The notes beneath the pieces are model-generated. The model searched no databases, was not told the origin of the DNA, and was given only the letters and a program-made list of their open reading frames with translations. A stretch of DNA of 64,000 nt from Strigops habroptila (Eukaryota > Chordata > Aves > Psittaciformes > Psittacidae): the NCBI RefSeq assembly GCF_004027225.2, contig NC_044282.2:75092287-75156286 (forward strand), read 5' to 3'. Positions 38,501 to 43,390 of this stretch are shown piece by piece. Numbering within the stretch: the first letter of the stretch is position 1; every line of letters begins with the position of its first letter. Position numbers and translations under genes: made by a program.

Positions 38501-41500
38501 GTTTGTTGCTTTTCTTATAGAACTCAACAGTTGAGTCCAAACCCTCTGGGCTCTGAGGGCTGGAGCAGCTCTGCTCTGGAGCCAGGCTGAGAGAGCTGGG
38601 CTGGGGCAGCCTGGAGAAGAGAAGGCTCCTGAAGGGGAGACCTTAGAGCAGCTCCAGTGCCTAAAGGGGCTCCAGGAAACCTGGAGAGGGGCTTTGGACA
38701 AGGGCCTGCAGGGACAGGCCAAGGGGAATGGCTTGAACCTGCCAGAGGGGAGACTGAGATGAGCTCTGAGGCAGAAGCTCTTCCCTGTGAGGGTGCTGAG
38801 GCGCTGGCACAGACTTTTCCCAGAGAAGCTGTGGCTGCCCCATCCCTGGCAGTGTTCAAGGCCAGGTTGGACACAGGGGCTTGGAGCAACCTGCTCTAGT
38901 GGAAGGTGTCCCTGCCCGGGGCAGGGGGTTGGAACAGGAGGAGCTTTAATGTCCCTTCCAGCTCAAACCATCCCATGATTCTGTGTGCTCTCCCCGGCTG
39001 TTGTCCAGGCAAATACATGAAAGAAACTATTAAAAGAAAAAAAAACCCAAAACCACCCAGAACACCCACAGCAACAAACACCCTACTCTCTTAAAATAAA
39101 ATGCATCACAAATACCAGACGTTTGTAACACACACACAGCCATAAGGGCACGCAAACACACAAACGGTTTCTCTATAATGACATCCAGTAAGCAGTGAGT
39201 TGTACCTCCGGCTTTACTCTCCGAAGAGCCCAAACAGTGTGTAAACTCTGCACAGTATCATAGGTCATCACAATGGAAGGTTCAGCGTTGAGGAACACGA
39301 TCCTCACGGTGTAATCAGCAACATACTGCACTCTGGCAGAGCCAAACACGCCTGCTAAAGAGGAGGTTAAGGCACAAGGATCATTTCTACAGCAGTTATC
39401 CATTACGGGGTGAGCATCTTCCACAGCCTCTTTCTTCCACAGTCTGGTTTTCCCCTGAGCAGTTTCCCTCTACATGGAGCAGGTAAAACACCCACTTCTG
39501 GAGTCTTGACAGAGTCATTATCTGCACGTTTTGTAATGCAGAAAATGCCCAAGTGGCACATGGAGCATTTGATACCACACTGATGGACTCCAAATGATAC
39601 ATCTAAAGACATAAACTTACCCCCAGACTTACAGACAAGAGGAGTTATCTCATCCAAGGGGTGGAGCATGCTGAACATCGTAGGCAAAGGCTCTCTAGAA
39701 AGAAACCAAACAAAGCATGTTCAAACCCAAACGCTAACAGGCAGAACTGTTCTCTCCTGTACCTGGTGCTGCAATCCCAAAACAGCTCCTCAGAGCTCAA
39801 CAAATCAGAGCCTGAGATCTAACAGCAGAGACAGACATTCCGTCCACAGAAGCTGGCTGGATTAACTGAGTGGAGTCACTGGTGCATCGCAGGGTGACTG
39901 GGTCTTGCTTTACATCTCAGAGCACTTGCGAATGACCCCACCTGGTGGCCACAGGACAGACTTTGGCTGGTCCAAGCGAGCAGAGCTGGCACCAGCTGAG
40001 CCCCGAGGAGGAATGGGGAGAGGAGAAAGCCCTTAATCCAGACTCAGTTTAGGAGTTTAGGTTCCACAGGTCCCAGACAAGCAGCCAGCCATCAGATCAT
40101 CTGTACCCATCACAGAGGAGCAGTCTGTGGTGACAGTAGCAAGAGGAAGAATCTGCTGGCTTGAGTAGGGTCAGTCATGATTTTTGTACCCTCTTGAACA
40201 TTTTCAGGAGCTCTATTTCTAATCCCAACTCTCCTGAGGATTAGAGAATCACAAGTGCCTGGAATGGACACGTAAAGCCCAAGAGAGAGCAAGCGGCTGT
40301 GTTAAAGCTGCTCAGCAGTGCACCATCCAGCTCCTCACTCTGCTGCCCAGCTGCATGCCCAGTTAGAGCACAGGCTCCAGGCTCCTGCCCACATAGCAAC
40401 GGGATGCTCCCTAGATTTAAAGCACCCTGCAGCTGAGAGCAGGTGTCTCAATGACAATCCCTCAGTGAACCTCCCAGTTGTCCATCACAGCCTGGAACCA
40501 ATTCCCAGGACAAATCTTAATGAAATCAGGCTGGTAACACCCATATCATGGCTCCTATTCCCAGCAACACCACTCCCAACTAGCTCCTAACACAGTATGA
40601 GAGAATATCATGGATTGCCTGTATGCAGTCCTTTCCTACTAATTCCTCATGTTTCACCTGTCCCCATCACCACCACACGGATCCTTTCACTCCTGCTCTC
40701 CAACTCCTGAGCTCCCGCATCAGATTAGCAAACAGCCTATAACAAAACTATCGACTATTTCATACCTGGGTGGACTTGGAGGAACTTCATGTGAGGAACT
40801 GCTGCGCTCAAATAACAAACCATATTTTGTTGGCCAGACATTTGCAACCTATAAAAAACAACAAATAGATTTATGACCAAAAAAAAGCATCAAGTACTTA
40901 CTATATTGATTATGCTTCATGTTTGAGTATCTTGCTATAAAAAAATTAAATGTTTAGGCCTCTTCTGGTGAGAAGGGTAAATGGGAGCAGATCCTTAGAC
41001 TACGAAGTGGTCCTAGCCATACTTTTCCAGCCATAGAGTGAAGAACTCTTATTCTTCACTTCAAGCTGAGAATTCTGGGCTGGGGCAGCCTGGAGAAGAG
41101 AAGGCTCCTGAAGGGGAGACCTTAGAGCAGCTCCAGGGCCTAAAGGGGCTCCAGGAAACCTGGAGAGGGGCTTTGGACAAGGGCCTGGAGGGACAGGCCA
41201 AGGGGAATGGCTTGAACCTGCCAGAGGGGAGACTGAGATGAGCTCTGAGGCAGAAGCTCTTCCCTGTGATGGTGCTGAGGCGCTGGCACAGACTTTTCCC
41301 AGAGAAGCTGTGGCTGCCCCATCCCTGGCAGTGTTCAAGGCCAGGTTGGACACAGGGGCTTGGAGCAACCTGCTCTAGTGGAAGGTGTCCCTGCCCGTGG
41401 CAGGGGTTGGAGCTGGATGAGCTTTAAGGTCCCTTCCAACACAAACCAGGCTGGGATTCTGTGACCTCAGGCAGCCACCAGCAGCACTTTACACACACCT

Positions 41501-42565
41501 CCCCACCCCATCACAGCGTGCAAACAGATAAGGAGCCCATTTGTGGGCCGAAAGAAGAGGACAACACTTACCTGAAAAGGCAAAGCAGCAATGTAATCCT
41601 TTCCCTCTATGCTATGCACATTTATACAGGAATTCTGCAATATGCAGATACATTTCTCTACTATTTCACCACTGCCTGAAACTAGAGGGGAAAAGAAACC
41701 AAATTACACAGTGAAGTTTCTGTCTTTCTCTAGACACCCCCCATATACAAGAAGTAAATTTGGAGCAGTTTTAGGCCAAGTCTTCATACAGAAACTACTC
41801 AAGCCAAGAAAGGTGAACTCAAAGCATTTGTCTGGCATTAAAATAGCAGAAAACTCACCATCAGCTTTGTCAGATTTCTCCCGGGGAATAGTGAAGTCGC
41901 ACCATAAGGCCTAAAACCAAACACAGCATCATTGTTTATAAAGAATGAGCTGATGCTACTGCACAACCTCATCATTCCCAAACACCCCACCTCAAACCAC
42001 TGCCCAAAAGCACTCAGTGAGTGTTTTTTAGCTGATGTTCATTCATTCATTCAGTCACCACCATTCCACGTTTTCATACCTGCAGAACGGGGCTGTCAAC
42101 AGTGAAAGCCTTATAAACGGTGGATGCTTGGTTTTTGCTTCCTTTGCTCCAGATAACCATGTTGCTGGCCACGTACAGCTCTTCATCGTAGTCCACCTCT
42201 TCCCCAACATCGCTGGCGCCCTTCCGCAACTGCCAGCTTTCCTGGAAAACAAGGGTTTGTAAGGGAAAGGTGCAGGATGTGCCACCGGAGCCGGTCACCG
42301 CTCGGCGGCCCTGCCTCGCTGAGGAGCCGGAGCCGCCGCCGCCGCCTCGTACCCGCTGCCGCTCATGGATCGTCACCTCCCGCAGGGACCCCACCAGGCC
42401 GGCGGCCCCGTCGGAGGAGCAGAGCTCGGAGGCGGGCTGGAGCCGCCGCAGCTGGAGGGTGAGGGCGCTGGGGTGGCGCCGGCAGTGCTCGCGGCCCCGG
42501 GGGGCGAACTCCTGCAGGTCGCCGGCCGCAATCATCGTCGCCCTCTCGTCAGAGTGGTCCGACAT
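8461..42565 (-). CDS. ANAPC1: ANAPC1 (APC1), anaphase-promoting complex subunit 1, complete gene of 47 coding exons
   Basis: APC1 is the largest scaffold subunit of the APC/C, the nuclear and cytoplasmic E3 ubiquitin ligase that marks securin and mitotic cyclins for destruction. Forty-seven exons on the minus strand follow the vertebrate protein from end to end, with GT-AG borders and matching phases. Domains in order: an N-terminal WD40-like propeller (about residues 1-600), which includes the phospho-regulated 300s loop in exons 8-9; a helical middle region; proteasome/cyclosome (PC) repeats in the region of exons 27-38; and a C-terminal helical part. The summed exons are 5,895 bp. Removing the apparent indels in exons 29, 30, 33 and 42 leaves 5,856 bp, about 1,951 residues, against 1,944 in human. 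As written, the reading frame is broken by those indels. Identity is very secure; intactness in those four exons is not. The start was chosen because the MIAA..LQEF N-terminal pattern follows it directly. Confidence 0.97.
9492..9626 (-). CDS. ANAPC1: ANAPC1 coding exon 46
   Basis: Encodes [20 protein letters not shown] then [17 protein letters not shown]. The acceptor is gttacag|CTG and the donor GAAG|GTAAGG. Confidence 0.95.
10087..10285 (-). CDS. ANAPC1: ANAPC1 coding exon 45
   Basis: Encodes [40 protein letters not shown] and LDQWLQ. The acceptor is ctgctag|GCT and the donor CAAG|GTATAG. Confidence 0.96.
10607..10702 (-). CDS. ANAPC1: ANAPC1 coding exon 44
   Basis: Encodes [20 protein letters not shown] then [12 protein letters not shown]. 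Phase 0 to 0. The donor CAG|GTGGAG is weak but valid. Confidence 0.94.
11252..11338 (-). CDS. ANAPC1: ANAPC1 coding exon 43
   Basis: Encodes [20 protein letters not shown] then CKPTVNMGQ. Phase 0 to 0. The acceptor is gttcttcag|CCA and the donor CAG|GTATGG. Confidence 0.95.
11715..11885 (-). CDS. ANAPC1: ANAPC1 coding exon 42, with a 32-bp frame-breaking insertion
   Basis: The first half ([32 protein letters not shown]) is intact. The expected continuation [14 protein letters not shown] is present but in another frame, after about 32 extra bases (roughly 11754-11788). These bases are purine-rich on the minus strand with a GC-rich end. They have no GT-AG borders of usable intron size. Without the insert the exon would be 139 bp. 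The donor AAG|GTATTG fits exon 43 in phase 0. Confidence 0.88.
11971..12460 (-). repeat. CR1 LINE copy in ANAPC1 intron 41
   Basis: Starts at TCACAGAATCCCAGAGTGG and runs through the full common 3' end to CACGTCCCTCTTGTGC. It is in the same orientation as the host gene. Confidence 0.92.
14013..14080 (-). CDS. ANAPC1: ANAPC1 coding exon 41
   Basis: Encodes [20 protein letters not shown] then HL. The donor is CTGAA|GTAAGT; the lysine codon is split with exon 42. Confidence 0.94.
14519..14596 (-). CDS. ANAPC1: ANAPC1 coding exon 40
   Basis: A 78-bp phase-0 exon encoding [20 protein letters not shown] then LHLLKQ. The donor is CAG|GTAAAG. Confidence 0.95.
15420..15537 (-). CDS. ANAPC1: ANAPC1 coding exon 39
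   Basis: Encodes [20 protein letters not shown] then [17 protein letters not shown]. The donor is AAG|GTAAAG, phase 0 end. Confidence 0.96.
16042..16128 (-). CDS. ANAPC1: ANAPC1 coding exon 38
   Basis: Encodes [20 protein letters not shown] then FPVHSTDN. The acceptor is ttctacag|ATA and the donor AATCG|GTAAGG. Confidence 0.95.
16383..16442 (+). repeat. CR1 LINE 3' tip in ANAPC1 intron 37
   Basis: Only the last 60 bp: GGTTGGACTTGATGATCTTA then GATTCTGTGATTCTATG. Antisense to ANAPC1. Confidence 0.8.
16554..16747 (-). CDS. ANAPC1: ANAPC1 coding exon 37
   Basis: Encodes [40 protein letters not shown] and [16 protein letters not shown], the last strong PC repeats. The donor is GGAAG|GTAACT. 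Confidence 0.96.
17043..17096 (-). CDS. ANAPC1: ANAPC1 coding exon 36
   Basis: A 54-bp phase-0 exon encoding [18 protein letters not shown]. The acceptor is ctttccag|TAC and the donor ATA|GTAAGT. Confidence 0.92.
17186..17276 (-). CDS. ANAPC1: ANAPC1 coding exon 35
   Basis: Encodes [20 protein letters not shown] then [10 protein letters not shown], a PC repeat. The acceptor is tctcctag|GCA and the donor TTG|GTAAGA. Confidence 0.95.
17509..17585 (-). CDS. ANAPC1: ANAPC1 coding exon 34
   Basis: Encodes [20 protein letters not shown] then SLETL. The donor is CTGGC|GTAAGT; alanine at the junction is split with exon 35. Confidence 0.93.
18307..18382 (-). CDS. ANAPC1: ANAPC1 coding exon 33, with a one-base insertion
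   Basis: Encodes [20 protein letters not shown]. Then an extra A (AAA for AA at 18317-18319) shifts the expected SNVPQ into another frame. Length is 76 bp against 75 expected. The donor CAA|GTAGGT is weak but gives the conserved PQ|II junction. Confidence 0.87.
18962..19040 (-). CDS. ANAPC1: ANAPC1 coding exon 32
   Basis: Encodes [20 protein letters not shown] then EFLLLR, intact. The acceptor is ctctgcag|ATC and the donor AGG|GTAAGA. Confidence 0.94.
19195..19277 (-). CDS. ANAPC1: ANAPC1 coding exon 31
   Basis: Encodes [20 protein letters not shown] and IYLKTNN, in frame and intact. The acceptor is tttcacag|GAG and the donor AACAG|GTATGA. Confidence 0.95.
19414..19552 (-). CDS. ANAPC1: ANAPC1 coding exon 30, with frame-breaking indels
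   Basis: The conserved [12 protein letters not shown] and [20 protein letters not shown] blocks are readable. One base is missing at the 5' border, and four extra bases lie at about 19516, 19508, 19505 and 19493 (AACC, GG, GG and AA for single bases). As written, the exon 29-30 junction runs into TGA after about five codons. Length is 139 bp against 136 expected. The donor AAG|GTATGT is intact. Confidence 0.88.
19727..19820 (-). CDS. ANAPC1: ANAPC1 coding exon 29, with frame-shifting insertions
   Basis: The expected start RPPG and end [10 protein letters not shown] are in one frame, but the middle ([12 protein letters not shown], then SLA) appears in the two other frames. Three extra single bases explain this: near 19807-19809 (GGGA for GGA), 19765-19768 (CCCC for CCC) and 19759-19760 (AA for A). 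Net +3, so the exon is 94 bp instead of 91 and stays open, with a scrambled centre. Borders are cccag|GAC and CTGGG|GTAAGT. Confidence 0.88.
20805..21039 (-). CDS. ANAPC1: ANAPC1 coding exon 28
   Basis: Encodes [59 protein letters not shown] and EVLLAEIG, canonical PC repeats. The acceptor is ttctcag|GGC and the donor ATAG|GTACGT. Confidence 0.96.
21155..21711 (+). repeat. CR1 LINE copy in ANAPC1 intron 27
   Basis: About 550 bp, from CCTGCCCCTCTGCTC through GAGACAGGCTGAGAACATTG and the common 3' end to a degraded ATTATATGATTTAG tail. Second subfamily; antisense to ANAPC1. Confidence 0.9.
21915..22186 (-). CDS. ANAPC1: ANAPC1 coding exon 27, start of the PC-repeat region
   Basis: Encodes [44 protein letters not shown] and [19 protein letters not shown]. 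The G-rich helix pairs are typical of PC repeats. The donor is AAG|GTGAGC. Confidence 0.96.
22405..22465 (+). repeat. CR1 LINE 3' tip in ANAPC1 intron 26
   Basis: GGTTGGACTTGATGATCTTC to CTATGATTCTATGAC. Antisense to ANAPC1. Confidence 0.8.
22771..22957 (+). repeat. CR1 LINE 3' fragment next to the exon 26 donor
   Basis: TGCTGAGGCGCTGGCACAG to the CCACGATTCTAA tail. It ends about 18 bp from exon 26 on the donor side; antisense to ANAPC1. Confidence 0.9.
22976..23094 (-). CDS. ANAPC1: ANAPC1 coding exon 26
   Basis: Encodes [39 protein letters not shown]. The donor is ACGG|GTATGT. An antisense CR1 copy begins only about 18 bp past this donor. Confidence 0.95.
24306..24532 (-). CDS. ANAPC1: ANAPC1 coding exon 25
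   Basis: Encodes [40 protein letters not shown] and [16 protein letters not shown]. The strong acceptor cccttgcag|TCT adds about four residues (SVGP) before the conserved VLSSD compared with human. A later AG (cccag|TGC) would break the frame. The donor is AACAG|GTAAAG. Confidence 0.93.
25398..25445 (-). repeat. CR1 LINE 3' tip, degraded
   Basis: CAGGTTGGAAAAGACCTTTA then GATCAAGTCCAAC matches the end of a CR1 in minus orientation. Too short to classify. Confidence 0.6.
25571..25781 (+). repeat. CR1 LINE 3' fragment in ANAPC1 intron 24
   Basis: From TGGTGAGGCCCTGGAATGGG through the common 3' end to GGGATTCTGTGATTC. Antisense to ANAPC1. Confidence 0.9.
26915..27172 (+). repeat. CR1 LINE fragment of a third subfamily in ANAPC1 intron 24
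   Basis: GACAAGAGGAAACGGCCTCA, then CCCCAGAGGGTGCTCAGGCA, then GTGTAGCCGAGGCCTCAGTG, ending GATTCTCTGATTCCCTG. Shares its body with copies at 43019, 48094, 57121 and 63098. Confidence 0.9.
27537..27715 (-). CDS. ANAPC1: ANAPC1 coding exon 24
   Basis: Encodes [38 protein letters not shown] and EGNLQKGKS. The donor is TCT|GTGAGT, leaving phase 0. Confidence 0.94.
27838..27908 (-). CDS. ANAPC1: ANAPC1 coding exon 23
   Basis: Encodes [20 protein letters not shown] then TNV. The acceptor is ttcacag|ATG and the donor GTTG|GTAAGA. Confidence 0.93.
28000..28036 (-). CDS. ANAPC1: ANAPC1 coding exon 22 (37-bp micro-exon)
   Basis: Encodes [13 protein letters not shown], equivalent to the charged linker before [12 protein letters not shown] in human. 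Both phases fit (1 in, 2 out). The acceptor is ttcctag|GCC and the donor ATAG|GTATGA. Confidence 0.88.
28146..28224 (-). CDS. ANAPC1: ANAPC1 coding exon 21
   Basis: Encodes [20 protein letters not shown] then LYKITS. The acceptor is ctatccag|AGT and the donor TCAG|GTAATG, phase 1. Confidence 0.93.
29154..29307 (-). repeat. CR1 LINE 3' fragment in ANAPC1 intron 20
   Basis: TCATAGAATCATAGAATAG to GATGGAGCATTCACAAG. It is a diverged member (ACTAAACCATGTCACCCAAG) and lies in opposite orientation to the fragment at 29485. Confidence 0.88.
29485..29636 (+). repeat. CR1 LINE 3' fragment in ANAPC1 intron 20
   Basis: GCCCCATCCCTGGCAGTGTT to ATTCCATGATGCCATGATTT. Antisense to ANAPC1 and facing the copy at 29154. 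Confidence 0.88.
29839..29987 (-). CDS. ANAPC1: ANAPC1 coding exon 20
   Basis: Encodes [28 protein letters not shown] and [16 protein letters not shown]. The acceptor is gattaag|TCC and the donor CTG|GTATGT. The pyrimidine tract before the acceptor is poor. Confidence 0.92.
30821..30862. repeat. Short tandem duplication of about 21 bp
   Basis: TTTGCACATCATCATCACTG is followed at once by the near copy TTTGCACATCATTATCACTG, in ANAPC1 intron 19 about 30 bp from exon 19. Confidence 0.7.
30894..30985 (-). CDS. ANAPC1: ANAPC1 coding exon 19
   Basis: Encodes [20 protein letters not shown] then [10 protein letters not shown]. The acceptor is cattctag|GGA and the donor CAAG|GTGAGT. Confidence 0.94.
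31348..31613 (-). CDS. ANAPC1: ANAPC1 coding exon 18
   Basis: Residues 710-798. It encodes [31 protein letters not shown] and [14 protein letters not shown], the start of the helical middle region. The donor is GCCAG|GTATGT. Confidence 0.96.
32567..32641 (-). CDS. ANAPC1: ANAPC1 coding exon 17
   Basis: A 75-bp phase-0 exon encoding [20 protein letters not shown] and TGSDE, an acidic/Ser-Pro linker. The donor is GAA|GTAAGG. Confidence 0.93.
33197..33384 (-). CDS. ANAPC1: ANAPC1 coding exon 16
   Basis: Encodes [34 protein letters not shown] and [14 protein letters not shown], a nearly invariant APC1 region. The donor is AAT|GTAAGC. Confidence 0.96.
33902..33962 (-). CDS. ANAPC1: ANAPC1 coding exon 15
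   Basis: Encodes [20 protein letters not shown]. The acceptor is tcttcag|GAA and the donor CTAG|GTATGA, phase 1 end. Confidence 0.94.
34347..34487 (-). CDS. ANAPC1: ANAPC1 coding exon 14
   Basis: Encodes [32 protein letters not shown] and HNRVTL. The donor is TTA|GTGGGT, a weak but valid GT. It was chosen over the nearby GTATTG because exon 15 continues in phase 0 with ELSN. Confidence 0.92.
34821..34958 (-). CDS. ANAPC1: ANAPC1 coding exon 13
   Basis: Encodes [20 protein letters not shown] and [13 protein letters not shown], with Thr-Pro sites, ending GPLEEV. Phase 0 to 0. The donor is GAG|GTAAGG. Confidence 0.95.
35258..35332. repeat. TA/CA dinucleotide microsatellite
   Basis: A (TA)n run passes into (CA)n and then C-rich ACCCCC words, in ANAPC1 intron 12. 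Likely length-variable. Confidence 0.9.
35822..35887 (-). CDS. ANAPC1: ANAPC1 coding exon 12
   Basis: A 66-bp phase-0 exon encoding [19 protein letters not shown] and VVRV. The acceptor is cttacag|GGC and the donor CGG|GTAAGT. Confidence 0.94.
36005..36095 (-). CDS. ANAPC1: ANAPC1 coding exon 11
   Basis: Encodes [20 protein letters not shown] then QAKDAAPVE. The acceptor is cctctag|GTG and the donor GAG|GTACGT, phase 0 end. Confidence 0.94.
36542..36637 (-). CDS. ANAPC1: ANAPC1 coding exon 10
   Basis: Encodes [19 protein letters not shown] and [12 protein letters not shown] of the propeller. The acceptor is ttacag|GGA and the donor CTGCG|GTGAGC; the split arginine codon is completed in exon 11. 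Confidence 0.94.
37236..37445 (-). CDS. ANAPC1: ANAPC1 coding exon 9, second half of the 300s loop
   Basis: Residues 354-424. It encodes [17 protein letters not shown], then further Ser-Pro sites (QSPRRHS, HSPNS), then the conserved [15 protein letters not shown] where the propeller resumes. The donor is ATGAG|GTTAGG. Confidence 0.95.
38075..38295 (-). CDS. ANAPC1: ANAPC1 coding exon 8, first half of the 300s loop
   Basis: Residues 281-354. After [13 protein letters not shown] comes a serine-rich segment with [14 protein letters not shown] and [12 protein letters not shown]. This matches the 300s loop of APC1, which in human blocks CDC20 binding until mitotic kinases phosphorylate it. Ser-Pro sites are retained, so the same regulation is likely. 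The donor is TTGAG|GTGCGC. Confidence 0.95.
38551..38984 (+). repeat. CR1 LINE copy in ANAPC1 intron 7
   Basis: About 430 bp, from GAGGGCTGGAGCAGCTCTGC through GGAGAAGAGAAGGCTCCTGA to the CCCATGATTCTGTG tail. Antisense to ANAPC1. Confidence 0.93.
39206..39351 (-). CDS. ANAPC1: ANAPC1 coding exon 7
   Basis: Residues 232-280. It encodes [19 protein letters not shown] and [10 protein letters not shown]. The acceptor is ttagcag|GCG and the donor GAG|GTACAA, phase 0 end. Confidence 0.95.
39621..39694 (-). CDS. ANAPC1: ANAPC1 coding exon 6
   Basis: Residues 207-231. It encodes [20 protein letters not shown], a highly conserved APC1 block. The donor is GGGG|GTAAGT, phase 1. Confidence 0.95.
40766..40848 (-). 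CDS. ANAPC1: ANAPC1 coding exon 5
   Basis: Residues 180-207. It encodes [16 protein letters not shown] followed by a serine/proline stretch. The donor is CCCAG|GTATGA, phase 2. Confidence 0.94.
41074..41463 (+). repeat. CR1 LINE copy in ANAPC1 intron 4
   Basis: About 390 bp of the same subfamily as the copy at 38551, ending in CTGGGATTCTGTGAC. Antisense to ANAPC1; it ends about 110 bp from exon 4. Confidence 0.93.
41572..41681 (-). CDS. ANAPC1: ANAPC1 coding exon 4
   Basis: Residues 143-179. It contains [16 protein letters not shown] and [11 protein letters not shown] of the propeller. The acceptor is cctctag|TTT and the donor CAG|GTAAGT, phase 0 end. Confidence 0.95.
41859..41910 (-). CDS. 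ANAPC1: ANAPC1 coding exon 3
   Basis: Short 52-bp exon encoding [17 protein letters not shown], which continues the propeller. The donor is GATG|GTGAGT, ending phase 1. Confidence 0.93.
42080..42241 (-). CDS. ANAPC1: ANAPC1 coding exon 2
   Basis: Residues 72-125, phase 0 to 0. It holds [17 protein letters not shown] and [10 protein letters not shown], typical of the first propeller blade. The acceptor is tttccag|GAA and the donor CAG|GTATGA. Confidence 0.95.
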
Positions 42566-42960
42566 GGGGGCCCGATATCCTCATTATTTCCGGGACGGAC
42601 GCGCACAGCACACACCCGCCGCGGCCGGGCTCCGGCTGCCGCGCCGCCCGGGGGCCCCGCGGGCAGCAGCAGCGCGGCTGAGGCGAGCGCGGTGCCGGCG
42701 GCGGCGGCGGCTCCTCCTCACACGGGCGCGGCCATCTTGTCGCTCCCGCCCTGCCCCGCGGGCCGCGCGCGGGCTGCCGGGAGGGAAATGGCGGCGGGAG
42801 GGTGTGAAGGGAGGTGGGGCTGGCGCCATGGCGGTGTGTGCTGAGGGGAGTGCTGCGCACAGTGCCGGTCTGCCGCGGTGTAACCGCGCCGGTGTTGTCA
42901 AACAGAGCCGCTGGTGTGCAGTACAGCACTTCGGCAGCCCGATGCTCCCCCGATCGCGTC
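42270..42960 (-). promoter_or_regulatory. ANAPC1: ANAPC1 CpG-island promoter with ETS and YY1 motifs
   Basis: Very GC- and CpG-rich block covering coding exon 1 and about 400 bp upstream. An ETS-type motif (ATTTCCGGG as written, 42585-42593) lies about 20 bp before the ATG. YY1-type motifs lie at 42731-42740 (GCCATCTTG as written) and 42786-42795 (AAATGGCGGC). No TATA box is seen. This is the usual form of a housekeeping promoter; the exact start site is unknown. Confidence 0.75.
42353..42565 (-). CDS. ANAPC1: ANAPC1 coding exon 1
   Basis: Residues 1-71. The start ATG is at 42565-42563. Conserved blocks [11 protein letters not shown] and [12 protein letters not shown] identify the APC1 N-terminus. 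The donor is CGG|GTACGAGG, phase 0. The exon is GC-rich and lies in the promoter CpG island. The Kozak context is weak (C at -3), so the start rests on homology. Confidence 0.93.
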
Positions 42961-43018
42961 AGCTCAGCCTGCCCATCCCATTCCCACCTCCCCTGGCACC
43001 TTTCCTCATGAGTTTAGA

Positions 43019-43390
43019 GTTTAGTCTGGAGAAGAGAAGGCTCAGGGGGCACCTTCTCGCTCTCTGCAACTGCCTGACAGGAGGATGGAGCCAGGAGGGG
43101 GCTGGTCTCTGCTCCCAAGGAACAAGGGATGGGACAAGAGGAAACGGCCTCAAGCTGCCCCAGGGCAGGTTTAGATGGAGCTGAGGAACAATTCCTTCCC
43201 CAGAGGGTGCTCAGGCATTGGAACAGGCTGCCCAGGGCAGGGCTGGAGTCACCGTCCCTGCAAGTGTTCACACCCCGTGTAGCCGAGGCCTCAGTGCCAG
43301 GGGTTAGTGGTGGCCTTGGCAGTGCTGGGAACGGTTGGGCTGGATGAGCTTAAAGGTCTTTTCCAATCTGGCTGATTCTGTCTTTCTATC
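43019..43390 (+). repeat. CR1 LINE copy of the third subfamily upstream of ANAPC1
   Basis: TTTAGTCTGGAGAAGAGAAG to GGCTGATTCTGTCTTTCTAT. It lies directly beyond the ANAPC1 CpG island. Confidence 0.92.

Larger units (their letters stand above)
8577..42352 (-). other. ANAPC1: ANAPC1 introns, general content
   Basis: Forty-six introns, from 109 bp (intron 22-21 side: 28037-28145) to about 3 kb (24533-27536). Apart from the repeats listed separately I see no nested gene, tRNA or recognisable snoRNA. The largest introns are 24533-27536, 11886-14012, 36638-37235 and 9627-10086 among others; most unlisted sequence in them is unique and AT-richer than the exons. Confidence 0.6.

Noticed and set aside
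38524-38889. Repeated similar peptides (for example [13 protein letters not shown] and [14 protein letters not shown]) at many places on both strands
   Set aside because: These are translations of CR1 3' ends, which are non-coding, and not a gene family.
8461-42565. ANAPC1 as a pseudogene because of the broken exons
   Set aside because: It has full intron structure, correct splice sites at 47 exons and intact frames in 43 of them. Disabling changes are confined to two spots, which does not fit neutral decay.
42270-43184. A 304-codon plus-strand open frame across the ANAPC1 promoter
   Set aside because: It is antisense to APC1 exon 1, Arg/Pro-rich as expected from CpG-island DNA, and ends inside a CR1. 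No domain is recognisable.
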